A stretch of DNA of 64,000 nt from UBA1952 sp965246855. GTDB lineage: Bacteria > Bacteroidota > Bacteroidia > Chitinophagales > Chitinophagaceae. Below, piece after piece: positions 1 to 8,429 of this stretch. The notes below the pieces were generated by a model. The model was not told the origin of the DNA. It did not search any database and saw nothing but the letters and a program-made list of their open reading frames with translations. Positions within the stretch are counted from its first letter, which is position 1. Every line of letters begins with the position of its first letter. A program made the translations under genes and the position numbers. The DNA lies in the NCBI GenBank assembly GCA_965246855.1, contig CBDFFP010000002.1:682001-746000 (forward strand), given 5' to 3'.

Positions 1-266
1 CGACAGTTAAAGGGCCGATTCGCCCTTTTCTTTTTGACAAGTCCAACTACCGCGTTATGCTGGGCGGGCTGGGTTTGATTCTGCTCGGACTGGTGCTGAT
101 GGCAGGCGGAAAAAGCGCCGACCCGCACGTGTTTCGCTACGACGATATTTTCTCTTTTCGCCGCGTAACACTGGCTCCGGTGATGATGATGATTGGCTTC
201 TGTTTGCAGATTTACGCCATCATGAAACGGCCTGCGACGGTGGTGGTGAAGGAAGTGATGATTTAG
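1..266 (+). CDS. DUF3098 family membrane protein, 3' part
   Basis: The gene is open to the left edge, so its start lies outside the window. The frame is open from base 3. The visible part carries the motif FDKSNYRVMLGGLGLILLG, then a short loop with PHVFRYDDIFSFRR, a second hydrophobic stretch (LAPVMMMIGFCLQIYAIM) and a basic end. This is the layout of the small Bacteroidota DUF3098 inner-membrane proteins: two helices joined by a loop ending in FRR. The function of the family is not known. An ATG at base 57 is internal to the conserved domain and is unlikely to be the true start. A strong terminator follows directly. Confidence 0.85.
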   Translation, partial: TVKGPIRPFLFDKSNYRVMLGGLGLILLGLVLMAGGKSADPHVFRYDDIFSFRRVTLAPVMMMIGFCLQIYAIMKRPATVVVKEVMI

Positions 267-288
267 GTTTTACAACTTCTACAACAGC

Positions 289-320
289 AAAAAGCAGCGA
301 CAAAAATGTCGCTGCTTTTC
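289..320. terminator. Bidirectional intrinsic terminator
   Basis: A 13-bp perfect stem (290-302 with 307-319, GCAGCGACA core) has a 4-nt loop, is A-rich on the left and T-rich on the right. It lies between convergent genes and can end transcription in both directions. Confidence 0.85.
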
Positions 321-343
321 TGTTTTTTAAAAGAAGGATTCTT

Positions 344-1174
344 TTAAAAAGCTGCCAGCGGTGGATAAAAAGTCCGGCCTCCGGTGCTTAGGAAGCGAGT
401 AGCATTCATGCCCATATCATCTTCCAACACCTGCCATTCCCAAGTCAAAGGCGTTTTCCATAAAGCGCCACTGGGCGCAGCTTCTGGAATAAATGTGGAT
501 GAGACTCCATTGGGAAACACATACACGTAAAAGCCTGCCTGTTTCTTCTCCTCTTTTATGGAGAAAAGGCATTTGCGGAAGCCTTTCTCTGTTTCTATCC
601 TGTATGTCCCTGTCTCGTTGCATTCTTCGCATCTTTCAATAGTTGTGTCGTTGAAAGGATAATGGGGCGGTATCGGTGGACGGCCTTCATGATAGCTGTC
701 ATACTGCTTCTGCAAAAAATCCAGTCTGCCAAACGGATAACCGGCGATGCCCTCTCCATTTGCATACTTTGCCCAATAAAGCGTATAGTCTTGTAAGTTC
801 AGCCAACGGATTTCGCCGTAAAAAGCACTATCGCGGTAAGGGAGTTGCGGATAAACCTGTGCGATGTAAAGCCGTAGGGTTGATGGCTTTTTGAGGCTTC
901 TAAATGCATAAAGACACAAGTTTGTACGCCAGCTTAACGGAACCTTGATGCCCATTTGGTTACTGTCGCGGTAGTATTGGTACATATCAAAACCAAGAGC
1001 GCCCAAAGGGAGGTCGTGGGCCAAATCTTGCGCCTTCATTATCATTTCCATTTGGCCAATTCCCAATTCTGGAATCGCATTCACTACAGGCGTTTCCGCA
1101 ATCTTGGGCACACTTGGGTTGCAGCTTATTTGGAAGAAAATAGTCAGCGTCAAGAACCATTGAAGTGCTTTCAT
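344..1174 (-). CDS. Putative lipoprotein of unknown function
   Basis: The 276-aa product begins with a hydrophobic signal peptide ending in QISC, so Cys18 is a likely lipidation site and the mature protein would be membrane anchored on the periplasmic side or at the surface. The body is rich in Tyr, Trp and Pro. It contains one close cysteine pair, CEEC, near residue 183, which could bind metal or form a disulfide. I recognise no family. It is the last gene of a minus-strand group and shares the terminator at 289-320 with the convergent DUF3098 gene. The signal peptide supports the start at 1174. Confidence 0.75.
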   Translation of the reverse strand: MKALQWFLTLTIFFQISCNPSVPKIAETPVVNAIPELGIGQMEMIMKAQDLAHDLPLGALGFDMYQYYRDSNQMGIKVPLSWRTNLCLYAFRSLKKPSTLRLYIAQVYPQLPYRDSAFYGEIRWLNLQDYTLYWAKYANGEGIAGYPFGRLDFLQKQYDSYHEGRPPIPPHYPFNDTTIERCEECNETGTYRIETEKGFRKCLFSIKEEKKQAGFYVYVFPNGVSSTFIPEAAPSGALWKTPLTWEWQVLEDDMGMNATRFLSTGGRTFYPPLAAF

Positions 1175-1199
1175 AGCCTTTGCCTTTTAGCGTATTTGC

Positions 1200-2120
1200 T
1201 TACCGTCCCCGTCCCTTCTCCCGGAAAGTTTTATAGCTCTTGTCTGCTGTTTTGGGCTTTGGCACAACTTCTTTCGCAGGCGTTTCTTTCTTCAGCGTTG
1301 CGGGTTTTTCGACTTTCACTATTGGCTTCGGCGCGCGCGCAACCCGCACCCGCGAAGCGCTTTCCGCGCCCGAACTATCCGCCACAGCGGCTTCTATCAA
1401 GGCTATTTCTTCCGCCGTCAGGTAGCGCCAGCTCCCCACCGGCAAATCGCCCAGCAACACGTTCATTACCCGGATGCGCCGTAGGCCGGTTACCTTGTGT
1501 TCCAGTGCGCTGCACATACGCCGTATCTGCCGGTTGTATCCCTGCACCAACGTAATTCTGAAGCTGTGTTTGCCGCTCGCTACGGCCTTGCACGGCAGCG
1601 TTTTTCCTTCGGGAATAAGGCGCACACCTGCCGCCATTTTGCGCAGAAACTCTCCGGTCGGGTCGGGCGAAACGGAGACAAGATATTCCTTCTCATGGCG
1701 GTTTCCGGCGCGCAGAATCTTGTTTACAATGTCGCCGTTGTTGGTGAGGAAAATCAGTCCTTCTGAATTCTTATCTAAACGGCCAACAGGAAAAATGCGC
1801 TGCGGGTGACGGATGGCTCCGAGGATGTTCGTCTTGTCTGCCGGGTCGGTAGTGGAGGTAATTCCCTTCGGTTTGTGGTAGGCGATGTAAATCGTTTTCG
1901 CGGTCTTCTTCAGTGGCTCGCCGTCTATTTCCACCACGTCGCCGTCCTGCACACGGTTACCCGTCGCGGCGGGTTCGTCGTTGATGGTTACGCGGCCCGC
2001 TTCAATGTAGGTATCTGCCTCGCGGCGGGAGCAGAAGCCCGATGCCGAAATGTATTTGTTCAGCGATACCGAGCCATCGTCGTGGACGGGTTTCGGCGCT
2101 TTCCTCCTTCTGTTTATCAT
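1200..2120 (-). CDS. rluF: 23S rRNA pseudouridine synthase, RluF/RsuA family
   Basis: The protein isomerises a uridine in rRNA to pseudouridine. Residues 18-65 form an S4 RNA-binding domain (LNKYISASGFCSRREAD). The catalytic domain follows, with the diagnostic GRLDKNSEGLIFLTNNGD, in which Asp116 is the expected nucleophile, and QGYNRQIRRMC later on. The KPKG motif and spacing fit the RluF type (23S U2604) better than RluB or RsuA. Residues from about 236 to the end form a basic Lys/Pro/Glu-rich tail, common in Bacteroidota homologues and probably disordered. Exact target specificity is inferred from family resemblance only. Confidence 0.88.
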   Translation of the reverse strand: MINRRRKAPKPVHDDGSVSLNKYISASGFCSRREADTYIEAGRVTINDEPAATGNRVQDGDVVEIDGEPLKKTAKTIYIAYHKPKGITSTTDPADKTNILGAIRHPQRIFPVGRLDKNSEGLIFLTNNGDIVNKILRAGNRHEKEYLVSVSPDPTGEFLRKMAAGVRLIPEGKTLPCKAVASGKHSFRITLVQGYNRQIRRMCSALEHKVTGLRRIRVMNVLLGDLPVGSWRYLTAEEIALIEAAVADSSGAESASRVRVARAPKPIVKVEKPATLKKETPAKEVVPKPKTADKSYKTFREKGRGR

Positions 2121-2140
2121 GGCGCGAAGGTCGGGGGGGA

Positions 2141-2292
2141 AATGTTGGGATGGCTAAAGCCGTTGGATAAAGTTGGATGCTTCGCGTTGGATAGCGTTGG
2201 ATAAGGTGCTTCCCGGAAATCAGCTTTTGTCTTCTGTCAAGCGGGAAGCCCTGATAGGCGCTTCAACCTTTCAGGGCTTGACCTGTCAGGTT
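2141..2292. repeat. Intergenic repeat with GTTGGAT units and palindromes
   Basis: This gap between two minus-strand genes holds four GTTGGAT units (2161-2203), a small GGCTAAAGCC hairpin, and an ACCTGTCAGGT palindrome at 2281-2291. The first part resembles, in reverse orientation, the element at 23081-23139. The second resembles the palindrome at 63273-63320. No gene is seen. Confidence 0.55.
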
Positions 2293-2298
2293 CGTCCC

Positions 2299-2730
2299 TC
2301 ACTCAAACCGGTACGCGTGCGTGTATCCTGCCCGAATGGTTTTCCCTTCTGCAACCACTTCGTAATAGGGATAGATAGTCGTATTCCCCGGTGCGCGAAA
2401 GCCAATCTCCATGCGTGTGGTCTCATCTATCTGGCGTAGCATCACCATGTAGTCTTCGCCCCCCTTCGGAAGCGTAAACCGGGTCTCGCCCTTGTTCGGC
2501 CCGTCCTGCGCCAACACGTTATACACCCCGCGTGCCGCTGCCTTAGTAACCTTCACCCGGAACCTAAACGTGTTCAACCCGTCTACCGTCGTGTGCTCCA
2601 TCACCCGCTCGGCCACCACCGTTCCCGGCGCAGGCGCTTCGGTGCTCTTCCAATCTCCTTCGGAAGACGGTTTTTCCGGGGCGGCATGGCAGGCGGCCAG
2701 ACTTATAAAAGCGAACAGAGAAAAGCGCAT
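2299..2730 (-). CDS. Small lipoprotein, unknown function
   Basis: The product is 143 aa. The signal peptide ends in SLAAC, so Cys14 is the predicted lipid-bearing residue. The mature part has short alternating hydrophobic/polar runs (TFRFRVKVTKAAARGVYNV and GGEDYMVMLRQ) that read like a single beta-sandwich domain. It lies between rluF and the FkbM-type methyltransferase on the same strand. I cannot assign a family. Confidence 0.75.
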   Translation of the reverse strand: MRFSLFAFISLAACHAAPEKPSSEGDWKSTEAPAPGTVVAERVMEHTTVDGLNTFRFRVKVTKAAARGVYNVLAQDGPNKGETRFTLPKGGEDYMVMLRQIDETTRMEIGFRAPGNTTIYPYYEVVAEGKTIRAGYTHAYRFE

Positions 2731-2769
2731 GAAGCCTGCAAAGAAAAAGCAGAATTCCGGCGTGGTAGG

Positions 2770-3690
2770 CTACTTCTTCCAAAGCACATTCTCCGATTCC
2801 AATCCCTGCGCCGCCATGTATCCTACGACGGACTCGTGCGCAACGGCGTCTCCCTTTTCATCCAACAAAAAGCCCCGGAAACCCGCCTTCCGCAGCAGCT
2901 TTTCTGCCTGCGGATACGTCTCGTTGCCGTTGGAGAGAAACTCTATCACAAAGTCGCAGTTGCCTTTTTGGAGCAGTTCGCCTGCCCCTTCCAGCACGGC
3001 CAGTTCGTTGCCTTCGGTATCTATTTTGAGGAGTGTTTTCCGCCCGGAAACAATGTCTTTCAGCGTGCGCACCGGAACGGCATAATCCATGCTTTCCTTT
3101 TGCAGCGTCTCCCGCAGATTGCCTTCGTAGTTGTCCATAACGAGGCTGCTGTATTCCGCGTGTTGGTGGGGAAATTCATGGAAGGTAGCTTCGCCGTCAG
3201 CGGCTCCTACGGCAACTTGGTGAACAGTGATATTTGAATGCGCAGACGTGTTTTCCCGTAGCAAGGCAAAGGCGGAACGCGACGGCTCAAAGCACTGAAT
3301 GGATAGCTTTCCCTGCGAAATATGCGACGCCAAGAGGGAGAAATACCCCACGTGCGCGCCGATGTCTATGAATTTCTCGTAGTGCCCGATGTTCTCTATC
3401 AGCCACTTTGCCAGCCGAATTTCAGAGGAATGCGTCTTGCCGCCGTTGAGAAAAATATCCGACGAAGACGGCAGCGAAACGTGCATCTTTTCTCCCCAAA
3501 AAGTCTGCGCTTCCACTAGCGAGCTTTTGCGCAATCCGGTTTTGGGAAGGAGCTTGCTTTTAAGGATAAATTCCCCATAGCGCGCCGGGTGATGCAGGAA
3601 ACGGGTCAGTTTGGAAGCGCCCGCAAGTGCCGCCACGCCAGAGATAGAATTGGGCATAAAAGGAGAGAAACGTACCGGAAGGGAAAGCAT
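2770..3690 (-). CDS. FkbM family SAM-dependent methyltransferase
   Basis: The 306-aa protein has the SAM-binding motif I FIDIGAHVGYFSLLA at residues 107-121, then ECF-like acidic motif CFEPSRSAF and the later TLLKIDTEGNELAVLEGA, all typical of the FkbM fold. Members methylate hydroxyl groups of sugars or polyketides. The substrate here cannot be read from the sequence. The first 90 residues are less conserved. The gene is divergent from the ECF sigma gene. A 14-base motif (CCTTAGTAGCAGG type) lies in its upstream region at 3726-3739. Confidence 0.85.
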   Translation of the reverse strand: MLSLPVRFSPFMPNSISGVAALAGASKLTRFLHHPARYGEFILKSKLLPKTGLRKSSLVEAQTFWGEKMHVSLPSSSDIFLNGGKTHSSEIRLAKWLIENIGHYEKFIDIGAHVGYFSLLASHISQGKLSIQCFEPSRSAFALLRENTSAHSNITVHQVAVGAADGEATFHEFPHQHAEYSSLVMDNYEGNLRETLQKESMDYAVPVRTLKDIVSGRKTLLKIDTEGNELAVLEGAGELLQKGNCDFVIEFLSNGNETYPQAEKLLRKAGFRGFLLDEKGDAVAHESVVGYMAAQGLESENVLWKK

Positions 3691-3818
3691 TCCGGATTGG
3701 CCCGTAAAAATAAGGGGCGCCGCTCCCTGCTACTAAGGTCTCTGCTTTAATCCAACCCAGTCTGCTACTTGTGTCTTAACTACTTGACAGTTCCTCCAAA
3801 CCGCCTTTTCTTTACGGG

Positions 3819-4418
3819 GTGAGGAAAGACCTGCCACTTCCCGATGATGCCCATCTGCTGCGCTGCATGGCTGAAGGTGACACGGCGGCTTTCCGCACCC
3901 TCTATGACCGCCATTGCGACGCCGTTTTCAACACTGTTCTTCATCTCCTTCAACACCGCGAAGACGCTGAAGAAGTAACGCAGGATGTGTTTCTCCAAGT
4001 TCACCACGCAGCAGCAGGTTTTAAGGGCGATTCACAAGTCAGCACATGGATATACCGCATTGCCGTCAATCGCAGCCTTGACCGCTTGCGCCAGCGCAAA
4101 GGCAAGAAGCAATCCATCATTGCCCGCCTCTTTGGTACCGCGCCGGAAGGTTTTGGAACAGAAGAACTGGAGCACCCCGCCGCACACACTGATTCTCCTG
4201 ATGCCGCGCTCTATGCAGAAATCCAACACCTGCCCGAAAAGCAACGTACCGCCGTGGTGCTGACGTATCTGGAAGGATTACCGCAACGCGAAGTAGCCGC
4301 CATTCTTTCCCTTAATCTCAAAGCACTGGAATCCCTGCTTTCGCGCGCCAAGGCAACGCTACGGCAGCGGCTGTCGCCGGCGAAGGAAGCGGGCGCGCTG
4401 CTTCGTCTAATTCTTTGA
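3819..4418 (+). CDS. ECF RNA polymerase sigma factor
   Basis: The 199-aa protein has sigma region 2 at about 26-95 (FRTLYDRHCDAVFNTV, then DAEEVTQDVFLQVH and WIYRIAVNRSLDRLR) and region 4 at about 138-190 (LPEKQRTAVVLTYLEGLPQ, then EVAAILSL). It has no region 1 or 3, as expected for the ECF class. The start is a GTG: an in-frame TAA lies at 3777 and no ATG exists between it and the conserved region except an internal one at 3867. The two downstream genes form an operon with it and probably supply its anti-sigma and periplasmic sensor functions. Confidence 0.9.
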   Translation: MRKDLPLPDDAHLLRCMAEGDTAAFRTLYDRHCDAVFNTVLHLLQHREDAEEVTQDVFLQVHHAAAGFKGDSQVSTWIYRIAVNRSLDRLRQRKGKKQSIIARLFGTAPEGFGTEELEHPAAHTDSPDAALYAEIQHLPEKQRTAVVLTYLEGLPQREVAAILSLNLKALESLLSRAKATLRQRLSPAKEAGALLRLIL

Positions 4419-4430
4419 ACCCTTTTTCCC

Positions 4431-4727
4431 ATGAACAGGCCCACTCCCGACGAAGAAGATTTTCTTCAGCCCCTGCGCCGAAGTCCGCGCGCCGAAGCGC
4501 CGCCGTTTCTGTTTACGCGCATAGAAGCGCGGTTGCATGCCGCGACGGAACACCTGCAGTCCGTGTCGCCGCGCAGGCTGGCGTGGGTATCGGCGGCAGC
4601 GGTGCTTTTGGTGTTGCTCAATGTGGCGGCGTGGCAGCAACTTTCCCAACGCACGCCCAGTAGTTCCACACCAGACAGGGAGATTTTGGGCACTTCCGTC
4701 CTGGACGCTTACAGTGCTTCTTCATGA
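4431..4727 (+). CDS. Small single-pass membrane protein, possible anti-sigma factor
   Basis: The 98-aa product has a cytoplasmic Pro/Arg-rich N-terminus, one membrane helix at about 50-67 (AWVSAAAVLLVLLNVAAW) and a short periplasmic tail. It lies 12 nt after an ECF sigma gene and overlaps the next gene by ATGA. Position and topology suggest an anti-sigma or an accessory membrane partner. There is no recognisable zinc-finger anti-sigma motif, so this role is inferred from context. Confidence 0.7.
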   Translation: MNRPTPDEEDFLQPLRRSPRAEAPPFLFTRIEARLHAATEHLQSVSPRRLAWVSAAAVLLVLLNVAAWQQLSQRTPSSSTPDREILGTSVLDAYSASS

Positions 4728-5212
4728 AAAAAACCCGACTTCTCTGGGCCGCTATCATCGGGCTGCTGCTGCTCAATCTTGCTACTATCGGCTTCGTGCT
4801 CCGTCCTTCATCGGGAAAGCATCCGCGCAACGGTGAGGGCGGATTGTGGCGCTACGTGAACAGCACACTCGCGCTTTCGCCCCAACAGCAGGAGGTTTAC
4901 ACACAGATGCGCAACCGGCACCGCGCGCAGATGAACCGCCTTACCGCAGACTATCAGGAGCGGCTGCGGCCTTATCTTTCCCTGCTACAAAGTCCTGCGC
5001 CAGACACCTTGCAAAAGGCGGCACTGGAGGCAGAGATGACCGGCATAGAACGGCAGAAATTGCGGATTACGTTTGCGCATTTTGAGGAGCTGAAAGCCAT
5101 TTGCACGCCGGAGCAGCAGCAGCGTTTCCCGCAAATGATTCCACGCCTCGCAGAGGTGCTGTGCGGCCCGCCGCCGCCGCGCGAGGAGCGTCCGGGGCCG
5201 GAGCGGCCCTAA
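4724..5212 (+). CDS. Spy/CpxP-like periplasmic protein (heavy-metal sensor type)
   Basis: The 162-aa protein has an N-terminal anchor helix (residues 7-26, LWAAIIGLLLLNLATIGFVL) followed by a helical periplasmic domain with LALSPQQQEVY and a second CTPEQQQRF motif. This is the pattern of the Spy/CpxP/CnrX superfamily, whose members sense metals or misfolded proteins or chaperone them. It overlaps the preceding gene by four bases. In Bacteroidota this sigma - membrane protein - Spy-like order is recurrent and suggests envelope-stress control. The C-terminus is Pro/Arg-rich. Confidence 0.8.
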   Translation: MKKTRLLWAAIIGLLLLNLATIGFVLRPSSGKHPRNGEGGLWRYVNSTLALSPQQQEVYTQMRNRHRAQMNRLTADYQERLRPYLSLLQSPAPDTLQKAALEAEMTGIERQKLRITFAHFEELKAICTPEQQQRFPQMIPRLAEVLCGPPPPREERPGPERP

Positions 5213-5351
5213 GCATCGCATTCCGTGAAATCCTGAACATGATGCGCACAAAATACCCGTATCTGTCCCCCAAAAAAGGAAAGCCCGATAGAGTTGCCGT
5301 TGTTAAAAGCAGGGGCTTCTTAAAGGGCTCTTTTACTTAAAAAAGCGCCTC

Positions 5352-6128
5352 TCACCAATCCACCCGAATCTCCCGCGTCTCTGTCTTGCCTTTCGCGCCT
5401 TTCGCAGTGATTTGCCAAATCGTCGCCATGGGTTTTGCCAAGAGCGTTTCGCCGTCGGTTTTGTTCGCGTTGTTCAGCTTACGGAGGATTTCTTTCTCTG
5501 TTTGCCTGTCCGTGTTTGCGGTGCGCAACGCCTGCTGCGCGGCGCGGCGCAAAGCACTGTTGTTAAGGGAGATTTCCGGGCCTTGCAGGGAAGTAACCGT
5601 AAATGTTTCTCCATCGCCGGAAAGCGTTTTCCAGCCGGTGCTTTGCTTTCCGAGCGCCGTCAGCAGCAGCTTTTCGTCATCGGCCACAAGAGAAATCTGA
5701 TAGTCCGTTTTCTGCTTTACCGCCGCGCGCGAAGCACCAGCCACGGTCAGGTTTCTGGCGTTGAACGCACTTCCGTCGCTGCTGTAGGAAAGGCTGCTTT
5801 TCCCTTTGCCATCCGCATCAGCATTGCGCACTTTCAGGTTGGAAATAAACACCTGCATCTCCCCAAAATCTGCCGTTACGCCTCCGCCTGAAAGAAGCTT
5901 TTTCTCCGGGGCAGATGCTGCGGGCTGCGGGATTTCCGGGAGCGCCTCTTGCTCTTCTGATACTGAAGACGTGTAATCAGCAAAGGCAGATTTAAGGTAC
6001 TTTGTGTCAGTCTCCGTAACAATGGTAGAAGAATCGCCCATCACAATCGGTGCGGAAGGGGATTTGATTCCCGACGACGTGCAGGACGCGAAAAACAAAC
6101 AAGCGGAAAGCGGTAAAAGCAAGCGCAT
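5352..6128 (-). CDS. Putative lipoprotein, unknown function
   Basis: I place the start at 6128 (MRLLLPLSACLFFASC), which gives a signal peptide with Cys16 as lipidation site. The frame is open to 6206, but the extra N-terminal residues would spoil the signal. The product is about 258 aa. The mature protein begins with a Ser/Pro-rich linker and has a beta-rich body (DYQISLVADDEKLLLTALGK). The C-terminus reads ATIWQITAKGAKGKTETREI. No family is recognised. It is divergent from mdh, and the shared upstream region holds an imperfect inverted repeat with a near -7 element for each gene. Confidence 0.75.
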   Translation of the reverse strand: MRLLLPLSACLFFASCTSSGIKSPSAPIVMGDSSTIVTETDTKYLKSAFADYTSSVSEEQEALPEIPQPAASAPEKKLLSGGGVTADFGEMQVFISNLKVRNADADGKGKSSLSYSSDGSAFNARNLTVAGASRAAVKQKTDYQISLVADDEKLLLTALGKQSTGWKTLSGDGETFTVTSLQGPEISLNNSALRRAAQQALRTANTDRQTEKEILRKLNNANKTDGETLLAKPMATIWQITAKGAKGKTETREIRVDW

Positions 6129-6237
6129 AGGGGCGCGAAAGTAGGGAATAGGTAATAGGGCATAGAGAACAAGGATAAACCGTATAGAGAGGGGTTTTGA
6201 GATCACACCTATTCCCTGGTACCTGTTCCCTATTCCC

Positions 6238-6245
6238 TATTTTTG
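6238..6245 (+). promoter_or_regulatory. -7 promoter element upstream of mdh
   Basis: TATTTTTG matches the Bacteroidota TAnnTTTG consensus and lies 31 nt before the mdh ATG. No convincing -33 element is seen at the usual spacing. On the other strand CCCTACTTTCGC near 6141 resembles a divergent -7 element for the lipoprotein gene. The two sit in an imperfect inverted repeat containing GGGAATAGG. Confidence 0.5.
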
Positions 6246-6275
6246 CGCGACTTTTTAAAATCCCATTCTTTCTGT

Positions 6276-7211
6276 ATGAAAATCACCGTCGTAGGCGCGG
6301 GCGCCGTGGGCGCTACCTGTGCTGATAACATTGTCCGCAAAGAGCTTTGCACCGAACTCGTTCTCGTGGACATCAAAGAAGGTTTTGCCGAAGGCAAAGC
6401 CCTCGACCTTACCCAAACGGCTTCTCTACTGGGCTTTGACACCATCATCACCGGCTCCACAAACGACTATACCAAGACCGCTGGCTCAGACGTGTGCGTG
6501 ATTACCTCCGGCATTCCGCGCAAGCCCGGCATGACCCGCGAAGAGCTGATTGGAACCAACGCCAAGATTGTAGAAGGCGTGGCGAAAAGTCTTTTGGCGC
6601 ATTCCCCCAACACTATTCTGGTAGTCATCTCCAACCCGATGGACACCATGACCTACCTCACGCTGAGAGCAACAGGTCTTCCCAAAGAGCGCGTCATTGG
6701 CATGGGCGGCATTCTGGATTCTGCCCGCTTCAAGACTTATCTACAAATGGCGCTTGGCTGCTCGCAGCATGACCTGCAAGCCAATGTCATCGGCGGCCAC
6801 GGCGACACAACAATGATTCCGCTCACGCGCCTTGCAACCGTGCAGGGCGTTCCGGTTTCGGAATTGCTGGACGAGGAAGGCCTGAAAAAAGTAGCTGCCG
6901 ACACGATGGTAGGCGGCGCTACGCTAACGAAATACCTCGGCACTTCGGCGTGGTATGCACCGGGCGCGGCAGGCGCGGCACTGGTGGAAAGCATCGTGCG
7001 CGATGAGAAAAAAGTATTCCCATGTTGCGTAGCGTTAGAAGGCGAATATGGCCTCAATGACATTTGCCTCGGCGTGCCGGTAGTGATTGGCAAGAACGGC
7101 TGGGAGCGCATCATCGACCTGAAACTGAATGACGAGGAAAAAGCACTGATGAACAAGAGCGCCGAAGCCGTACGCAGCATGAATGGCGTGCTGGACGAAG
7201 CGACTGCGTAA
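6276..7211 (+). CDS. mdh: Malate dehydrogenase (LDH-like type)
   Basis: The enzyme interconverts malate and oxaloacetate with NAD in the TCA cycle. The 311-aa protein begins MKITVVGAGAVGATCADNI, with the nucleotide-binding GAGAVG at 7-12 and the NAD-selecting Asp32. The active-site arginines are in PRKPGMTRE (82-90), ISNPMD gives the conserved Asn, and IGGHGDT gives the catalytic His175. I chose 6276 rather than the in-frame ATG at 6243 because the fold begins at once there. It is monocistronic and ends in a strong terminator. Confidence 0.95.
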   Translation: MKITVVGAGAVGATCADNIVRKELCTELVLVDIKEGFAEGKALDLTQTASLLGFDTIITGSTNDYTKTAGSDVCVITSGIPRKPGMTREELIGTNAKIVEGVAKSLLAHSPNTILVVISNPMDTMTYLTLRATGLPKERVIGMGGILDSARFKTYLQMALGCSQHDLQANVIGGHGDTTMIPLTRLATVQGVPVSELLDEEGLKKVAADTMVGGATLTKYLGTSAWYAPGAAGAALVESIVRDEKKVFPCCVALEGEYGLNDICLGVPVVIGKNGWERIIDLKLNDEEKALMNKSAEAVRSMNGVLDEATA

Positions 7212-7238
7212 AGCGATTTTTCTTCAAAATAAAAAGTA

Positions 7239-7271
7239 AAGTCCGAAGCCTCTGTGGTTTCGGACTTTTTT
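7239..7271 (+). terminator. Intrinsic terminator of mdh
   Basis: The hairpin AAGTCCGAA / TTTCGGACTT has a loop around CCTCTGTGG and is followed by a run of six T. Confidence 0.9.
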
Positions 7272-7580
7272 GTGGAGAAAAAAGGAAGAATGAAAATAGC
7301 CGGTTTTTACGCGCAGGTTTATTCCATTGCAGGCAAAAATTACAGCCCAAAAAGGAAACTTTAGTAGCAAGCAGTAAACCAAAAGAAGGGAACCTTATTA
7401 CCTTCTTTGGCTGCTAAAATTCTCAGCCGATAACCATACCATTGTTTGGAAAATCTGTTTCTCCTCCTTACTCCGCTAGCTTTATTTTCCATGTCGGTCC
7501 TTTTAAATTCCGGGCGATGATTTGGGAGGGAAATTTATCGGCAAGTTCGTCGGCACATCTTTTTCAGTTCCCCTTCCGCC
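7272..7580. other. Intergenic region with a 20-bp motif and a hairpin
   Basis: No gene is seen. At 7354-7373 lies GGAAACTTTAGTAGCAAGCA, an 18/20 match to 8411-8430, so the two copies flank the endonuclease III gene. At about 7379-7411 an imperfect hairpin pairs CCAAAAGAAGG with CCTTCTTTGG. The rest shows no clear structure. Confidence 0.5.
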
Positions 7581-8294
7581 ATGCCGCCCGCTCCCTTACC
7601 TGCTCCCAACCAAAATACCGCTTTCGTCTTGGAAGTCCACCGGCGGCTGGCGGAAGTTTATGGCAGCAGTCTTTCCTATTTCCACGATCTTGACCCGCTG
7701 AGCGAGTTGGTTTCTTCGGTGCTTTCCCACCGCACCAAAAACAGCCAGTCGGCCAAAGCCTACCATCAACTCGTAGCCGCGTTTCCCACTTGGGAAGCCG
7801 TGCGCGACGCGCCGGTGGCGGCGGTGCAGGAAGCCATCAATCCCTGTACGTGGCCGGAACAAAAAGCCCCGCGCCTCCAGCAGATTCTCCAGAACATCGG
7901 CGAGATAAAAGGAAGTCTCTCTTTAGAATTTCTGGGCGGAATGCCCGTGTCTGAAGCGCGCGATTGGTTAGAAACATTACCCGGCGTGGGGCCGAAAACA
8001 AGCGCGGCGGTACTGTCGTTTTCTTCCCTGCGCGCCAAAGCGTTGCCGGTGGATTCCCACCATTTCCGCGTGGCGTGGCGGCTGGGAATTATCCTGGAAA
8101 AAATTGGCGAAGGCAAGGCCAACCGTGTTTTGGAAAATCTGCTGCCCGAAGATTTTTCCGCGCAGGACGTCTATGACCATCACCAGCTCCTGATGCGCCA
8201 CGGCCAAAAAATCTGCCACTGGCGCGCGCCGGAATGCAGGCACTGTGTGCTGCTGGATATTTGCCCAACGGGGCAGGCACGGGTCGCAGGTTGA
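7581..8294 (+). CDS. nth: Endonuclease III-type DNA glycosylase with 4Fe-4S cluster
   Basis: The 237-aa protein belongs to the HhH-GPD family of base-excision repair enzymes. The helix-hairpin-helix is LETLPGVGPKTSAAVLS, with Lys139 where the bifunctional glycosylase/lyase lysine sits, and VDSHHFRVAWRLG supplies the catalytic Asp158. Cys212, 219, 222 and 228 have the C-x6-C-x2-C-x5-C spacing of the iron-sulfur loop. One departure: the usual LSAQ(T/A)TD before helix C is VLSHRTKN, so the conserved Gln is His. It may therefore be a diverged Nth or a relative with another base preference. Confidence 0.85.
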   Translation: MPPAPLPAPNQNTAFVLEVHRRLAEVYGSSLSYFHDLDPLSELVSSVLSHRTKNSQSAKAYHQLVAAFPTWEAVRDAPVAAVQEAINPCTWPEQKAPRLQQILQNIGEIKGSLSLEFLGGMPVSEARDWLETLPGVGPKTSAAVLSFSSLRAKALPVDSHHFRVAWRLGIILEKIGEGKANRVLENLLPEDFSAQDVYDHHQLLMRHGQKICHWRAPECRHCVLLDICPTGQARVAG

Positions 8295-8429
8295 GATTCT
8301 AAGCCTTTCGCCAACCGTGCTTTTTGGGATAAAGGGCCGCACATTTGCGAAGCAGGAAAACACACGTTTTACGCCTGCATTCTCCCCAACTGCTTTATCC
8401 CATTTCAGCAGGAAACCTTAGTAGCAGGC

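Noticed and set aside
5300..5345. Terminator after the Spy-like gene
   Set aside because: AAAAGCAGGGG and AGGGCTCTTTT do not pair well enough. A weak signal at best.
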